Of a stretch of 64,000 nucleotides of DNA, positions 36,239 through 46,129 are shown piece by piece (position 1 is the first letter of the stretch; each line of letters opens with the position of its first letter). Made by a program: the position numbers and the translations under genes. The notes under the pieces are model-generated. The model saw only the letters and a program-made list of their open reading frames with translations, had not been told where the DNA came from and made no database searches. The stretch lies in NCBI GenBank assembly GCA_947164605.1, contig CAMUXE010000004.1, positions 95,891 through 159,890 on the forward strand, written 5' to 3'. Origin of the DNA: an uncultured Lachnospiraceae bacterium. Its GTDB lineage: Bacteria > Bacillota > Clostridia > Lachnospirales > Lachnospiraceae.

Positions 36239-37900
36239 ATGGTTAAAGATAAGAAAAAAATCCTAAAAGACGTCTTTGGATATGATAATTTCAGAGAAGG
36301 TCAGGAAGAAATAATTGATCAAATATTAAGTGGCAGAGACTCAGTTGGAATAATGCCTACTGGAGCGGGCAAGTCACTCTGTTATCAGGTGCCTGCCCTC
36401 GCTCTAAGTGGGATTACAATTGTAGTTTCGCCACTTATCTCGCTTATGATAGATCAGGTTAAGTCCCTGAATGAGAATGGAGTTCATGCAGCCTACATAA
36501 ATTCTGCCTTGACTGAGAGCCAGATTGCTAAGGCTCTCTTATTTGCTAAAGAGGGCAGATACAAAATAATCTATGTTGCCCCTGAAAGACTCGAAACTGC
36601 TGCATTTTTGGATTTCGTGTCAAATGCTGATATCAGCATGATTACAGTGGATGAAGCTCACTGTATTTCACAATGGGGGCAGGACTTTAGACCTAGCTAC
36701 AGGAATATAGTTAAGCTCTATCCTAAGTTAAAAAAGAGACCTGTAATCAGCGCATTTACCGCAACGGCTACTGATATAGTTCAGAATGACATATTAGAGA
36801 TTCTTGAACTAAATAGACCATTTAAGATTGTCACTGGTTACGATAGAAAGAACCTTTACTTTGAGGTCAGACATGCAAACAGAAAGTCCCTCAAGGATAG
36901 GGAGATAATTGAATATATAAGGGAACATCAAGGCCAGAGTGGAATTATATACTGCTCGACTAAGAAGAATGTAGATGCCCTCTATGAGACCCTGAAAGAA
37001 AAAGGGATAGCTGTAGGAAGGTATCATGCTGGTCTTAGCAACGAGCTGAGAGCTATGTGTCAGGAAAAATTCCTTTATGATGAAATTGATGTTATAATTG
37101 CAACAAATGCTTTTGGTATGGGAATAGATAAGTCCAATGTAAGGTATGTAATTCACTACAATATGCCTTCCTGCCTTGAAAACTACTATCAGGAGGCTGG
37201 CAGAGCAGGTAGAGATGGACAGGATTCTGAGTGTATTCTTCTCTATTCACCTCAGGATGTTAAGATTCAGGAATTTCTTATAGAACAGAAGGGAAAAGAA
37301 TCTGAGCTTGACGAGGAGAATTTAAGAGAAGTCAAGAAGAATGACAGCAAGAGACTTGCGGCCATGAAGAGATACTGCTTTACAAAGGGGTGTCTTCGCG
37401 ATTATATTTTGAATTATTTTGGAGAGAAGAGCACAGGCACTTCCTGCAATAATTGTAGCATATGCTTAGGTATTAAGGACCCTTATGAGGCCATAAACAG
37501 GGCCGATGTGAGTCATCTATATAATCAGGATGGTTCGCCAAGTATGCCGGCAAGAGCTTATGCCAGCTCGAATTCTTATGACGAATTTTCAGGCAGCACT
37601 GATTACTATGGTATACCTTTCTCTGTATCTAGAGTTGCCCAGAAGAGGACTAAGTCCCAAGATATTATGTCCCTTGAGGATAAGGAAATCTTTAGAGCTC
37701 TCAAAGAACTGAGGCTCTTAATTGCTAAAGAAGAGAAGGTTCCACCTTATATTGTATTTACAGATAAGACCCTGACTGATATGGTCAGAGTAAAACCTGA
37801 AAATAAGGCAGAAATGCTCTTGGTAGAGGGTGTTGGAATTAGAAAATATGACAAATATGGAATTAGATTCCTGAATGCTATAAAGAAGGGAAGAAGTTAA
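36239..37900 (+). CDS. recQ: RecQ-family ATP-dependent DNA helicase, short form
   Basis: The 553-residue 3'-5' helicase unwinds recombination and replication intermediates. Visible motifs are the F-R-x-G-Q-x2 motif 0 (FREGQEEII), Walker A PTGAGKS, DEAHCISQWGQDFR, SAFTATAT and QEAGRAGRDGQDSE. Zinc-binding cysteines in YCFTKGCLRDYIL and CNNCSIC follow, and an HRDC domain forms the last 75 residues. The winged-helix domain that normally sits between zinc and HRDC domains (about 110 residues in E. coli RecQ) appears to be replaced by a Ser/Tyr-rich linker of about 65 residues. The ribosome site is weak. Confidence 0.9.
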   Translation: MVKDKKKILKDVFGYDNFREGQEEIIDQILSGRDSVGIMPTGAGKSLCYQVPALALSGITIVVSPLISLMIDQVKSLNENGVHAAYINSALTESQIAKALLFAKEGRYKIIYVAPERLETAAFLDFVSNADISMITVDEAHCISQWGQDFRPSYRNIVKLYPKLKKRPVISAFTATATDIVQNDILEILELNRPFKIVTGYDRKNLYFEVRHANRKSLKDREIIEYIREHQGQSGIIYCSTKKNVDALYETLKEKGIAVGRYHAGLSNELRAMCQEKFLYDEIDVIIATNAFGMGIDKSNVRYVIHYNMPSCLENYYQEAGRAGRDGQDSECILLYSPQDVKIQEFLIEQKGKESELDEENLREVKKNDSKRLAAMKRYCFTKGCLRDYILNYFGEKSTGTSCNNCSICLGIKDPYEAINRADVSHLYNQDGSPSMPARAYASSNSYDEFSGSTDYYGIPFSVSRVAQKRTKSQDIMSLEDKEIFRALKELRLLIAKEEKVPPYIVFTDKTLTDMVRVKPENKAEMLLVEGVGIRKYDKYGIRFLNAIKKGRS

Positions 37901-37901
37901 A

Positions 37902-38483
37902 ATGAAAGTAGTATTAGTTAACGGATCTAGAAATGAGTTTGGATGCATACATCAGGCTTTGAGCATAATAGCTGAGGAGTTAAAGGCTAATGGCATAGAT
38001 TCTCAGATTATTTACGTAGGATCAAGAGCCTGCAACGGAAAGATAAATGAGGCAGTAGATGAACTTGGACAGGCTATGCAGGAAGCTGATGGCCTTATTG
38101 TTGGCTCTCCAGTTTACTATGCTTCACCAAGTGGAGAAGTGATTGCTGTTCTTGACAGACTCTTTGGCAAATACGGAGCAGATATGAGATTTAAGCCTGC
38201 CAGTGCAGTTGCATCAGCAAGAAGAGCTGGAACTACTGCCAGTCTGGATGTAATCAATAAGTATTTTTCTTTTAACAATATGCCTATTGTGAGTGCATCT
38301 TATTGGAATAATGTTCATGGAAGCCAGGCCTCTGATGTTCTTTTAGATCTTGAAGGTGTTCAGAATTTAAAAGTTTTGGCCAGAAATATGGCTTGGTTAC
38401 TAAAGTGCATTGAGGCAGGTAAGGAAAAAGATATTAAGGCTCCAGAACTTGAAGAGAAGATCAAATTTAACTATGTGAGATAA
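37902..38483 (+). CDS. NADPH-dependent FMN reductase / flavodoxin-fold oxidoreductase
   Basis: The 193-residue protein has the iron-sulfur flavoprotein/FMN reductase fold. VVLVNGSRNEFG binds the FMN phosphate, and ADGLIVGSPVYYASPSGEV is the family's second FMN loop. No Cys cluster of iron-sulfur flavoproteins is seen at the usual place after residue 45 (only RACNGK), so it is probably a simple NAD(P)H:FMN oxidoreductase. It starts one base after recQ and uses AAGGGAAG inside recQ as its ribosome site, so the two are co-translated. Substrate unknown. Confidence 0.88.
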   Translation: MKVVLVNGSRNEFGCIHQALSIIAEELKANGIDSQIIYVGSRACNGKINEAVDELGQAMQEADGLIVGSPVYYASPSGEVIAVLDRLFGKYGADMRFKPASAVASARRAGTTASLDVINKYFSFNNMPIVSASYWNNVHGSQASDVLLDLEGVQNLKVLARNMAWLLKCIEAGKEKDIKAPELEEKIKFNYVR

Positions 38484-38513
38484 ATATAGGTTTTATCTGC
38501 TAGAGGAGAAAAG

Positions 38514-39887
38514 ATGGAGAAAAAACTTATAAGTTCAATCAATAAGTGTTATGAGATGTGCGACTACATTGAGGCCAATGGAGGTATTAAGACTCCACTC
38601 AGAGTCTCTTTTAGAGAGGTCTTGAGACTTGAGTTCTTAGATTTTGCCCTATATTTAGCCTATTCTGATGGCTTGCTCAACACTTATGAAAACGATTTTA
38701 TAAAAAAAGAATTAGAAATTGACATAAGTGAAAATGATGCATCAAAGATTAGGGAAAAGCGCAGACTCAACAAGGATAATTACGGAGAGACCATTCCATA
38801 TGCAGTGAAAGTATTTGTAATATCTGATGCTGGAAGAAAAATTCGCAATGACAAGTATGACTATAAAAAGGCTAAGACCTTAGTAGAAACCCTAAGAGAG
38901 ATAGGCCAGTGCTTTATAGCTCTCAACCAGGATAGCTCTGAGGTTGAAGTGCAGGCTCTGACTGAATATCTTGAGCTTCTTGATAAATTTCTCAAGGATT
39001 ATGGCCTTTTGAGACCAGATCAAAAGATTGGCCTTGATAAAAAGAATGCTGAGCCTGAAGAAGAAAAATCTACAGAGGAACTCTTATCTGAATTGAATTC
39101 TTTAGTTGGTTTAAATGGAGTAAAGACAGAAGTTAACCAGTTAGTTAACCTGCTTAAGGTTCAAAAGCTAAGAGAAGAGCATGGCCTAAAATCGTCCAAT
39201 GTCAATAAGCACCTTATCTTTTCTGGAAACCCGGGATCAGGTAAGACTACTGTTGCAAGACTTTTATCAAAGATTTATAAAAGCATTGGGGTTGTCAATC
39301 AGGGACATCTTATTGAAGTTGACAGATCAGGCCTTGTCTGCGGCTATATAGGCCAGACTGCACTTAAGACCAGTGAAGTAGTTGAGTCTGCCCTAGGGGG
39401 CATACTTTTTATCGATGAAGCCTACACCTTAACTAACAATAAGGGCGAGGGAGATTTCGGTCAGGAAGCAGTGGATACAATTTTAAAATCTATGGAAGAT
39501 CACAGAGATGACCTGATTGTCATATGTGCAGGATACACTGAGCCTATGGAGGAATTTATGGATTCAAATCCAGGCCTCAGATCAAGATTCTCAAAAGTCA
39601 TAGTTTTTGAAGATTATTCGGCTTCAGAAGAAATTCAGATTTTAAAATCTATGTGCCAAAAACAGGATTATATTCTTTCTGATGATGCCTTAAAGAGAGC
39701 TGAGTCCTTCTTTGAATACAGGTGCCAGCATAAAGACAAGACATTTGCCAATGCAAGAGATGTTAGAAACTATCTTGAAAAAGCAATCACTAATCAGGCT
39801 ACAAGAATTGTAAATGTGTCCAACCCAAGCGAAATCTTGCTTAAGACCATAGAGGAAGAAGACTTGGCGAATATAGAATTAAGTTGA
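38514..39887 (+). CDS. AAA+ ATPase of the CbxX/SpoVK type with a helical N-terminal domain
   Basis: The 457-residue protein has a helical N-terminal region of about 180 residues containing FLDFALYLAYSDGLLNTYE, which looks like a TerB-type fold, and a C-terminal AAA+ module. Walker A is GNPGSGKT at about 238-245, the pore loop region VCGYIGQTALKT follows, Walker B is GGILFIDEAY, and the arginine finger lies in NPGLRSRF. CbxX proteins remodel enzymes such as Rubisco, and SpoVK acts in sporulation; this one has no such neighbour. Its target is unknown. Confidence 0.88.
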   Translation: MEKKLISSINKCYEMCDYIEANGGIKTPLRVSFREVLRLEFLDFALYLAYSDGLLNTYENDFIKKELEIDISENDASKIREKRRLNKDNYGETIPYAVKVFVISDAGRKIRNDKYDYKKAKTLVETLREIGQCFIALNQDSSEVEVQALTEYLELLDKFLKDYGLLRPDQKIGLDKKNAEPEEEKSTEELLSELNSLVGLNGVKTEVNQLVNLLKVQKLREEHGLKSSNVNKHLIFSGNPGSGKTTVARLLSKIYKSIGVVNQGHLIEVDRSGLVCGYIGQTALKTSEVVESALGGILFIDEAYTLTNNKGEGDFGQEAVDTILKSMEDHRDDLIVICAGYTEPMEEFMDSNPGLRSRFSKVIVFEDYSASEEIQILKSMCQKQDYILSDDALKRAESFFEYRCQHKDKTFANARDVRNYLEKAITNQATRIVNVSNPSEILLKTIEEEDLANIELS

Positions 39888-39894
39888 AATTTTA

Positions 39895-39923
39895 TTGAAA
39901 ATTTTCCAAAATTATAATAAAAT
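39895..39923 (+). promoter_or_regulatory. Probable sigma-A promoter for the second GGDEF gene
   Basis: TTGAAA at 39895-39900, a 17-base spacer and TAAAAT at 39918-39923. Several overlapping AT-rich -10-like hexamers make the exact choice uncertain. Confidence 0.5.
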
Positions 39924-39955
39924 TTAGATAGGCATATAATTTTGGAGGACTTATT

Positions 39956-41479
39956 ATGTGGACTTTTAAATCTGGAAGAATAACAATTGACGATGAATTC
40001 TATCTTTCCATTGAAGATGCCGCTATGTGTAGCTTTCTTTCAATTGATATGTATGGAAATCTTTTGAATGCAATTGAAAAGGAAAATCAGGAATCTTTTG
40101 TTAAAGCAGTTAGAGAGGTGCTTCACAAGGATACTGACGTAAATATGGCTACCATTAGGCTTTTGGGGAAAGACAATAAGTATCACTGGATGTTAGCTGA
40201 GATTACTTCCTCAGATAATTTGAGTTATGAGGGGAGACCCTTGGTGAATATCAAGTTTGTTAATCCTGAGGTTTATAACAAGAATGAGTCTAATTTTGAT
40301 AACAATGTAGAACACTTGAGTAAAGAGATGGCGGAGTCCATAATTCTAAAGAATAAAATTGATGCCGAGAAAGATGACAGTTTAGCTGGAATGTTTTCTT
40401 GGGCTAAGGTTGACAGTAATATTTACAATGTCTCTCAAGAGTACTACAACAATAACCTCAAAGATCAGGGGATGAATATCCTCAACAAAAGGGCTATTAT
40501 TGAATATGCTAAAAATGCTCTCGATAGAAGAGAAAACAGGACAGTATATTTAGCTATCTTAGATTTAGATAATTTTAAAAATGTAAATGATTCTTATGGA
40601 CATATGGAAGGCGACAGGGTACTTATCACTGTCGGCGAGATAATGAAGGAGGCCTTGGGACATAACGGAGTTTGTGGCCGAATCGGTGGAGATGAGATGA
40701 TGCTTGTCATTGACAAGGTTACAGAGTATGTCCAATTGAGAAATATATTAAGAAATATCAGAACCAATATTGAATGGGAATATAAGAAAGAGGAGAGCAA
40801 TTACGGAGTTACTTGCTCAATAGGTGTTGCTACCTTCCCTGATTATGGTCAGGATTTTGAAAGCCTTTTCAATATAGCTGATCGTATGCTCTATCTTGCA
40901 AAGTCTAAGGGAAAGAATCGTTATATTATTTATATTCCAGAGATTCATGATGCTCAGACAGTTCCATCTGTCAATATTAACGACGAAAAACATCTTGCCC
41001 AGTTAAGAGAGAATAAGCTGGGATCTCTGCAGCATCTTATCAGTGATTATTTGGTTAAGAACATTGCAGTTCACGAAGTCATTTTTTCTGATTTGGGATA
41101 TGGCTATGATTTAGATGAAATACTCTTTGTCTATAATCAGGGAAAATTAGCCTTCTCATGGACTAGAAATGGCGTGATTAGCGATGTGAGAAAGATTCGA
41201 ACTTATAATCCAAGTAAGGTCTTTGATACTCTCTTTGATCAGTTTGATCTTTTGGTCATAGATGGTCTCTATAAGATCGAATCCAAGGAACCCGAATTAC
41301 TTAATTTCCTAAAGAAAAATGGTACTGAGTCTGTGGTCTTTTATCGTATGCATCAGAATAATCAACCTGATGGATATGTTATGTTTGGAAGAAAAAATCA
41401 TCGTATGAAATGGTCTGAGAACGAAATTACAGTATGTGGAATTATGGGTAAAGTCATTGAATTAGCTCTCTACTCATAA
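39956..41479 (+). CDS. Diguanylate cyclase (GGDEF variant GGDEM) with PAS-like and GAF-like flanks
   Basis: The 507-residue cytoplasmic protein has an N-terminal PAS-like sensor (about 10-110), a GGDEF domain (about 175-330) and a C-terminal GAF-like region (about 350-507). The signature is RIGGDEM at 242-248; Met in place of Phe is tolerated in known cyclases. LAILDLDNFKNVNDSYGH supplies the metal-binding Asp. I see no RxxD product-inhibition site. GGAGG precedes the ATG. With the 1579-residue protein and the EAL fragment at the window start, this is the third cyclic-di-GMP gene here. Confidence 0.88.
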   Translation: MWTFKSGRITIDDEFYLSIEDAAMCSFLSIDMYGNLLNAIEKENQESFVKAVREVLHKDTDVNMATIRLLGKDNKYHWMLAEITSSDNLSYEGRPLVNIKFVNPEVYNKNESNFDNNVEHLSKEMAESIILKNKIDAEKDDSLAGMFSWAKVDSNIYNVSQEYYNNNLKDQGMNILNKRAIIEYAKNALDRRENRTVYLAILDLDNFKNVNDSYGHMEGDRVLITVGEIMKEALGHNGVCGRIGGDEMMLVIDKVTEYVQLRNILRNIRTNIEWEYKKEESNYGVTCSIGVATFPDYGQDFESLFNIADRMLYLAKSKGKNRYIIYIPEIHDAQTVPSVNINDEKHLAQLRENKLGSLQHLISDYLVKNIAVHEVIFSDLGYGYDLDEILFVYNQGKLAFSWTRNGVISDVRKIRTYNPSKVFDTLFDQFDLLVIDGLYKIESKEPELLNFLKKNGTESVVFYRMHQNNQPDGYVMFGRKNHRMKWSENEITVCGIMGKVIELALYS

Positions 41480-41494
41480 TTGTTAGGGGTAAAT

Positions 41495-42379
41495 ATGGAA
41501 AAGGGATTTCTTGAGACTGAAGATGGATTTAGACTGAGCTATGCTTACTATCCTGTAGATAATGCCAAGGCTCTAATAGTTCTTGTGCATGGCATTTTGG
41601 AACATAAGGAAAGATATGAAGATTTTATCATGTATTTGAATGCTGCCGGATTCAGTTGCATAATACATGATAATAGAGGCCATGGCTTGTCTGTAGATAG
41701 AAAGTACATATTGGGACATATTGAGAATATTGAAGAACCAGTAAATGATCTATATACAGTTATGCAGTATGCTAAGAAGAAAAATCCAGCTTTAAAGACC
41801 ATACTTTTTGGGCATTCATTCGGTTCGGTGATTGCAAGAAACTTCTTGATGAATCATGATGATGAGATTGATGGCTTGGTTTTATCAGGTACTGTGGCAC
41901 CTGTGCCAAAGTTTGTAACTGCTTTTATAGGACTTTGCAAGCTTTTATCGCCTATAACAGGTGGCAAGTATGGAAGATCAAGAATTGTCAGCCTTTTTAA
42001 TATGACAGGCAAGAGCGCTGAAAAGTGGATTTCCTACAATAAGGCAAATATTGCGGCTACCCTGGCAGATCCTTTGATGGCAATGAGACTTGATAATAGT
42101 TTTAATATCTGCTTATATCAGATGACGGCCAATCTTTCAAAGCCTTCACTCTATATGGTTGCAAATCCTGAATTAAAGATTTTATCAGTTACTGGAGAAG
42201 ACGACCCTTGTGCAGGCGGCAAGATGGGCAGAAGAAGAACTTACTTGGCTCTCAAGAAAATTGGTTACACCTTTATCACCAACAGAGTATATTGCAATAT
42301 GATGCATGAAATCCTCAACGAGGATAACCACATGAAGGTATATAAGGATATTGTCGAATTTATCAATATTGTAATTTAA
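41495..42379 (+). CDS. Alpha/beta hydrolase, monoacylglycerol lipase-like
   Basis: The 294-residue cytoplasmic protein is a serine hydrolase of the Hydrolase_4 group. VLVHGILEHKERYEDF forms the oxyanion region, HDNRGHGLS is a family mark, LFGHSFGS holds the nucleophile Ser, TGEDDPCA the Asp, and the His is in NMMHEILNE. Members hydrolyse monoacylglycerols or lysophospholipids. AGGGG supports the ATG at 41495; a TTG at 41480 would precede the site. The gene follows the GGDEF gene closely and is likely co-transcribed. Confidence 0.88.
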   Translation: MEKGFLETEDGFRLSYAYYPVDNAKALIVLVHGILEHKERYEDFIMYLNAAGFSCIIHDNRGHGLSVDRKYILGHIENIEEPVNDLYTVMQYAKKKNPALKTILFGHSFGSVIARNFLMNHDDEIDGLVLSGTVAPVPKFVTAFIGLCKLLSPITGGKYGRSRIVSLFNMTGKSAEKWISYNKANIAATLADPLMAMRLDNSFNICLYQMTANLSKPSLYMVANPELKILSVTGEDDPCAGGKMGRRRTYLALKKIGYTFITNRVYCNMMHEILNEDNHMKVYKDIVEFINIVI

Positions 42380-42414
42380 ATTTTAAATTTAGATTTATTT
42401 TCTTTTGAAGAAAA

Positions 42415-42441
42415 TTAGCACTCACCACTTTACAGTGCTAA
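42415..42441 (+). promoter_or_regulatory. CIRCE operator (HrcA binding site) upstream of clpB
   Basis: TTAGCACTC at 42415-42423, a 9-base spacer and CAGTGCTAA at 42433-42441 match CIRCE (TTAGCACTC-N9-GAGTGCTAA) at 17 of 18 arm positions. HrcA repressor binding here would silence clpB until heat or unfolded-protein stress occupies GroEL. The right arm overlaps the promoter. Confidence 0.92.
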
Positions 42442-42457
42442 CAATATGTGCTATATT
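42429..42457 (+). promoter_or_regulatory. clpB: Sigma-A promoter of clpB, overlapping CIRCE
   Basis: TTTACA at 42429-42434, a 17-base spacer and TATATT at 42452-42457. The CIRCE right arm covers the -35/spacer junction, a layout that allows direct blocking of RNA polymerase. Confidence 0.8.
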
Positions 42458-42493
42458 GCAAATGTTGTTAGAAATATATTTGGAGGTGAGCTA

Positions 42494-45082
42494 ATGAATA
42501 TTCAAAAATTTACACAAAAATCAATTGAATCAGTCAATAAGTCTAGCGCAATCGCCACTGAATACGGAAATCAGGAAGTGGATCAGGAGCATCTTTTACT
42601 TGCACTTCTAACTATAGATGAGAGTCTTATAGCTGAACTTATAGAAAAGATGGGGATTTCAAGAGAAAACTTTACAGAGAATGTAAGACTCTTGATTGAG
42701 AGAAAACCTAAAGTTTCTGGCTCAGTGCAACAGTATATGTCGCAGGCTCTTAATGACTCCCTTAACAAGGCTGAAGATATAGCTAAAAGAATGTCTGATG
42801 CCTATGTTTCTGTAGAGCATCTTATGCTTTCGATTATCGAAAAACCAAATTCGGCAATCAAGGAACTTTTCAAAACCTACTCAGTGAACAGAGATAGCTT
42901 TTTAAGTGCACTTGCCAGCGTTAGAGGAAATCAGAATGTCACAAGTGACAATCCGGAATCTACTTATGATACCTTAAACAAGTATGGTCAGGACTTGGTT
43001 GAGAGGGCTAGAGATGGCAAGATTGACCCTGTAATCGGCAGAGACAGTGAGATTCGAAATGTAATCAGAATCCTTTCAAGAAAAACTAAGAATAATCCAG
43101 TGCTTATAGGTGAACCCGGTGTCGGTAAAACTGCTGTAGTGGAAGGCCTTGCTCAGCGTATCGTGAGAGGTGATGTGCCGGATTCAATCAAGGATAAAAA
43201 AATATTTGCCCTGGATATGGGAGCACTTGTAGCTGGAGCTAAGTATAGGGGTGAATTTGAGGAGAGATTAAAGGCTGTCCTCAACGAGGTTAAAAATAGC
43301 GATGGTCAGATAATCATGTTCATTGATGAGATTCATACCATAGTGGGAGCTGGTAAAACAGAGGGCTCTATGGATGCTGGCAATATGCTTAAGCCAATGC
43401 TTGCTAGAGGCGAACTGCACTGTATAGGTGCTACAACCTTGGATGAGCACAGAAAATATATTGAAGCTGACCCAGCCCTTGAGAGAAGATTCCAGCCTGT
43501 AATGGTTGAAGAACCAAGCCTTGAGGATACAATCTCTATATTGAGAGGACTTAAAGATAGGTATGAGCTCTATCATGGCGTTAAGATCTCGGACAATGCT
43601 TTGGTAGCCGCTGCTACCCTGTCTGACAGATACATAAGTGATAGATTCCTGCCTGATAAGGCAATCGATTTAGTTGATGAGGCCTGCGCTATGATAAAGA
43701 CAGAGCTAGACTCTATGCCTGCTGAACTTGACGAACTTAAGAGAAGGATTATGCAGCTTGAAATAGAGGAGGCGGCTCTTAAGAAGGAGGACAATACTCT
43801 TAGCATAGAGAGACTTAAGGATCTGACAGCTGAGCTGACTGAACTCAGAGACAATTATAAGCAGCAAAAGCTAAAGTGGGACAATGAGAAGGCTACTGTA
43901 GACTCAGTTAGCAAGATAAAGGAAAAACTTGATGCTCTAAAGAATGAAATCGATAAGGCAAAAAGGGATTACAATCTTGAAAAGGCTGCTGAATTGCAGT
44001 ATGGAGAGCTTCCAAGACTCACTAAGGAGTTAAATGATGCTGAGGAAAGAATAAAAAATAAGGATATGAGCCTTGTTCACGAAAATGTAGGCGAGGAGGA
44101 GATATCTAAAATAGTATCAAAGTGGACAGGTATTCCTGTCAGCAAGTTATCAGAAACTCAGAGAAATAAAACTCTTGGACTTTCAAAGGAGATTCACAAG
44201 AGGGTTATAGGCCAAGATAAGGCGGTATCCTTGGTTTGTGACGCTATAATTCGTTCTAAGGCAGGTATTAAGGACCCAACTAAACCTATAGGTTCTTTCC
44301 TCTTCTTAGGACCTACAGGTGTTGGTAAGACTGAACTTGCCAAATCACTTGCTGAGTGCCTTTTTGATGATGAAAACAATATGGTTAGAATTGATATGAG
44401 CGAATATATGGAGAAATACTCAGTTTCTAGACTTATAGGTGCGCCTCCTGGATATGTGGGTTACGACGAAGGTGGCCAGTTGACAGAAGCAGTGAGAAGA
44501 AGACCATATTCTGTTGTACTTTTTGATGAGATAGAGAAGGCTCATCCAGATGTCTTCAACATCCTTTTGCAGGTATTAGATGATGGCAGAATTACTGATT
44601 CATCAGGAAGAACTGTTGATTTTAAAAATACCATAATCATACTTACCTCTAATCTTGGCTCTTCATATCTTCTTGATGGAATTGATGAAAATGGTGAAAT
44701 TAAGGCAGAGGCTGAAAAACTGGTAATGAATGATTTACATGCAAGTTTCAGACCTGAATTCTTGAACAGACTTGATGAGATAATCATGTTTAAGCCATTG
44801 ACTCGTGAAAATGTTAGTGATATCATTTACCTCTTGGTGGACGACATCAATAAAAGACTTGTTTCAAGGGAACTTAAGGTAGAGCTCAGCGATGAAGCTA
44901 TGAAACTTATTGTTGAGCAAGCTTATGATCCTTTGTATGGTGCAAGACCACTTAAACGTTATGTCACAAAACACGTTGAGACACTGGCAGCTAAATTGAT
45001 CCTTGAAGGAAATATTCACAAGGGGACAATCTTCATTGACGAGAAAGATGGTGAGCTGACGGCGTCAGGAAATGAGGACTAA
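42494..45082 (+). CDS. clpB: ClpB disaggregase (Hsp100)
   Basis: The 862-residue hexameric AAA+ disaggregase rescues aggregated proteins with DnaK. It has the N-terminal Clp domain (about 1-145), Walker A GEPGVGKT at about 205, a coiled-coil middle domain (about 395-530), and a second AAA module with GPTGVGKTE at about 605. No ClpP-docking tripeptide loop is obvious, which fits ClpB rather than ClpC. GGAGGTGA fixes the start at 42494; an upstream in-frame ATG at 42446 lies in front of the -10 box and cannot be in the transcript. Regulation is by HrcA/CIRCE. Confidence 0.95.
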   Translation: MNIQKFTQKSIESVNKSSAIATEYGNQEVDQEHLLLALLTIDESLIAELIEKMGISRENFTENVRLLIERKPKVSGSVQQYMSQALNDSLNKAEDIAKRMSDAYVSVEHLMLSIIEKPNSAIKELFKTYSVNRDSFLSALASVRGNQNVTSDNPESTYDTLNKYGQDLVERARDGKIDPVIGRDSEIRNVIRILSRKTKNNPVLIGEPGVGKTAVVEGLAQRIVRGDVPDSIKDKKIFALDMGALVAGAKYRGEFEERLKAVLNEVKNSDGQIIMFIDEIHTIVGAGKTEGSMDAGNMLKPMLARGELHCIGATTLDEHRKYIEADPALERRFQPVMVEEPSLEDTISILRGLKDRYELYHGVKISDNALVAAATLSDRYISDRFLPDKAIDLVDEACAMIKTELDSMPAELDELKRRIMQLEIEEAALKKEDNTLSIERLKDLTAELTELRDNYKQQKLKWDNEKATVDSVSKIKEKLDALKNEIDKAKRDYNLEKAAELQYGELPRLTKELNDAEERIKNKDMSLVHENVGEEEISKIVSKWTGIPVSKLSETQRNKTLGLSKEIHKRVIGQDKAVSLVCDAIIRSKAGIKDPTKPIGSFLFLGPTGVGKTELAKSLAECLFDDENNMVRIDMSEYMEKYSVSRLIGAPPGYVGYDEGGQLTEAVRRRPYSVVLFDEIEKAHPDVFNILLQVLDDGRITDSSGRTVDFKNTIIILTSNLGSSYLLDGIDENGEIKAEAEKLVMNDLHASFRPEFLNRLDEIIMFKPLTRENVSDIIYLLVDDINKRLVSRELKVELSDEAMKLIVEQAYDPLYGARPLKRYVTKHVETLAAKLILEGNIHKGTIFIDEKDGELTASGNED

Positions 45083-45084
45083 TT

Positions 45085-45264
45085 ATGAATAGTATACCAA
45101 ATGATCCAGTTATGTTATTGTCATATGCCAATACACAGCTAAGGGACAACTTTGCTAATCTTGATGATTTTTGCCTGGCTCTTGGCTTAGGAAAAGCCTT
45201 TATCTGCGACAAGTTGAAGGCTATCGATTATAGCTATGATGAAAAATTGAATCAGTTTGTGTGA
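45085..45264 (+). CDS. DUF4250 small protein
   Basis: This 59-residue protein begins MNSIPNDPVMLLSYANTQLR and ends IDYSYDEKLNQFV, the typical DUF4250 pattern of Clostridia. It looks like a small helix-turn-helix-like fold without signal or membrane segment. It starts two bases after the clpB stop, so it is probably translated with clpB and shares its heat-shock control. Function is unknown. It ends at a strong terminator. Confidence 0.85.
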   Translation: MNSIPNDPVMLLSYANTQLRDNFANLDDFCLALGLGKAFICDKLKAIDYSYDEKLNQFV

Positions 45265-45269
45265 TTTTG

Positions 45270-45310
45270 AATGCGCATTTGCTTCTTTTAAGGGCAAATG
45301 CGCATTTTTT
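45270..45310 (+). terminator. Terminator of the clpB operon
   Basis: AATGCGCATTTGC at 45270-45282 pairs perfectly with GCAAATGCGCATT at 45294-45306, followed by TTTT. The atp promoter begins three bases later. Confidence 0.93.
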
Positions 45311-45312
45311 GC

Positions 45313-45340
45313 TTGACTTATAAAAAATAATGTTCATAAT
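45313..45340 (+). promoter_or_regulatory. Sigma-A promoter of the ATP synthase operon
   Basis: TTGACT at 45313-45318, a 16-base spacer and CATAAT at 45335-45340. The leader is about 70 bases. Confidence 0.65.
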
Positions 45341-45417
45341 TAACTATAGGAGTTCTTGAAGATAAGCATTATAGCTAAATATTCAAGAAAATACATAAGT
45401 GAATAAGGGGTGATTAT

Positions 45418-46104
45418 ATGCATAATCTAGCTGAAAGACTTATGGATGAACTTAATTGTAATTATATCTTTACAATACCTGTGCTAGGAGGAATTGGAAT
45501 TTCTGAGTCTGTAGTGGTCACTTGGATTATTATGGCTTTTATTCTTTTAGCTTCAATTTTTCTAACGCACAATCTAAAAGTCCACAACATAAGCAAAAAA
45601 CAAGCATTTGCCGAATTCTTGGTCAACTGGCTGGAATCTCTTGTTGGAGATATGGCAGGTGAGAAGGGAAAAAAATACAGTTTGTATTTGGGCACTGTAC
45701 TTGTTTACATAGCAATAGCAAACGTGATTGGTATTTTTGGCTTTAAGGCGCCGACCAAGGACTTAAATGTTCCAGCGGCACTTGCTATTATGAGTATTGC
45801 TTTAGTTGAAGGGGCATCCATCTATGAACACGGAGTAAAAAAATGGCTCCACAAATTTACCGAACCTATCGCTATAGTAACCCCAATCAATATACTTGAG
45901 GTATTTACCAGACCATTATCACTTTGTATGCGACTTTTTGGTAATGTCCTCGGCGCTTTTGTAATTATGGAATTGCTTAAAATAGTTGTACCTATTGGAA
46001 TTCCAGCTGTTTTTTGCCTGTATTTTGACCTTTTTGATGGTATCTTGCAGGCCTATGTATTTGTATTTCTAACCTCTCTTTATATCAAAGAGGCTTTGGA
46101 ATAA
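45418..46104 (+). CDS. atpB: F-type ATP synthase subunit a
   Basis: The 228-residue membrane subunit forms the ion half-channels of the Fo motor beside the c-ring. It has five or six helices; RPLSLCMRLFGNVLGAFVIM carries the essential Arg that faces the c-ring carboxylate, and LQAYVFVFLTSLYI is the last helix with its conserved Gln. Length is in the normal range. AAGGGGTGA precedes the ATG. It opens the operon; an atpI-like gene is not seen upstream. Confidence 0.95.
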   Translation: MHNLAERLMDELNCNYIFTIPVLGGIGISESVVVTWIIMAFILLASIFLTHNLKVHNISKKQAFAEFLVNWLESLVGDMAGEKGKKYSLYLGTVLVYIAIANVIGIFGFKAPTKDLNVPAALAIMSIALVEGASIYEHGVKKWLHKFTEPIAIVTPINILEVFTRPLSLCMRLFGNVLGAFVIMELLKIVVPIGIPAVFCLYFDLFDGILQAYVFVFLTSLYIKEALE

Positions 46105-46129
46105 GTTCTTTTAGAAAGGAAGTATTGAA

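Noticed and set aside
42446..42493. Upstream in-frame ATG for clpB at 42446
   Set aside because: It lies before the -10 box and cannot be in the transcript; GGAGGTGA points to 42494.
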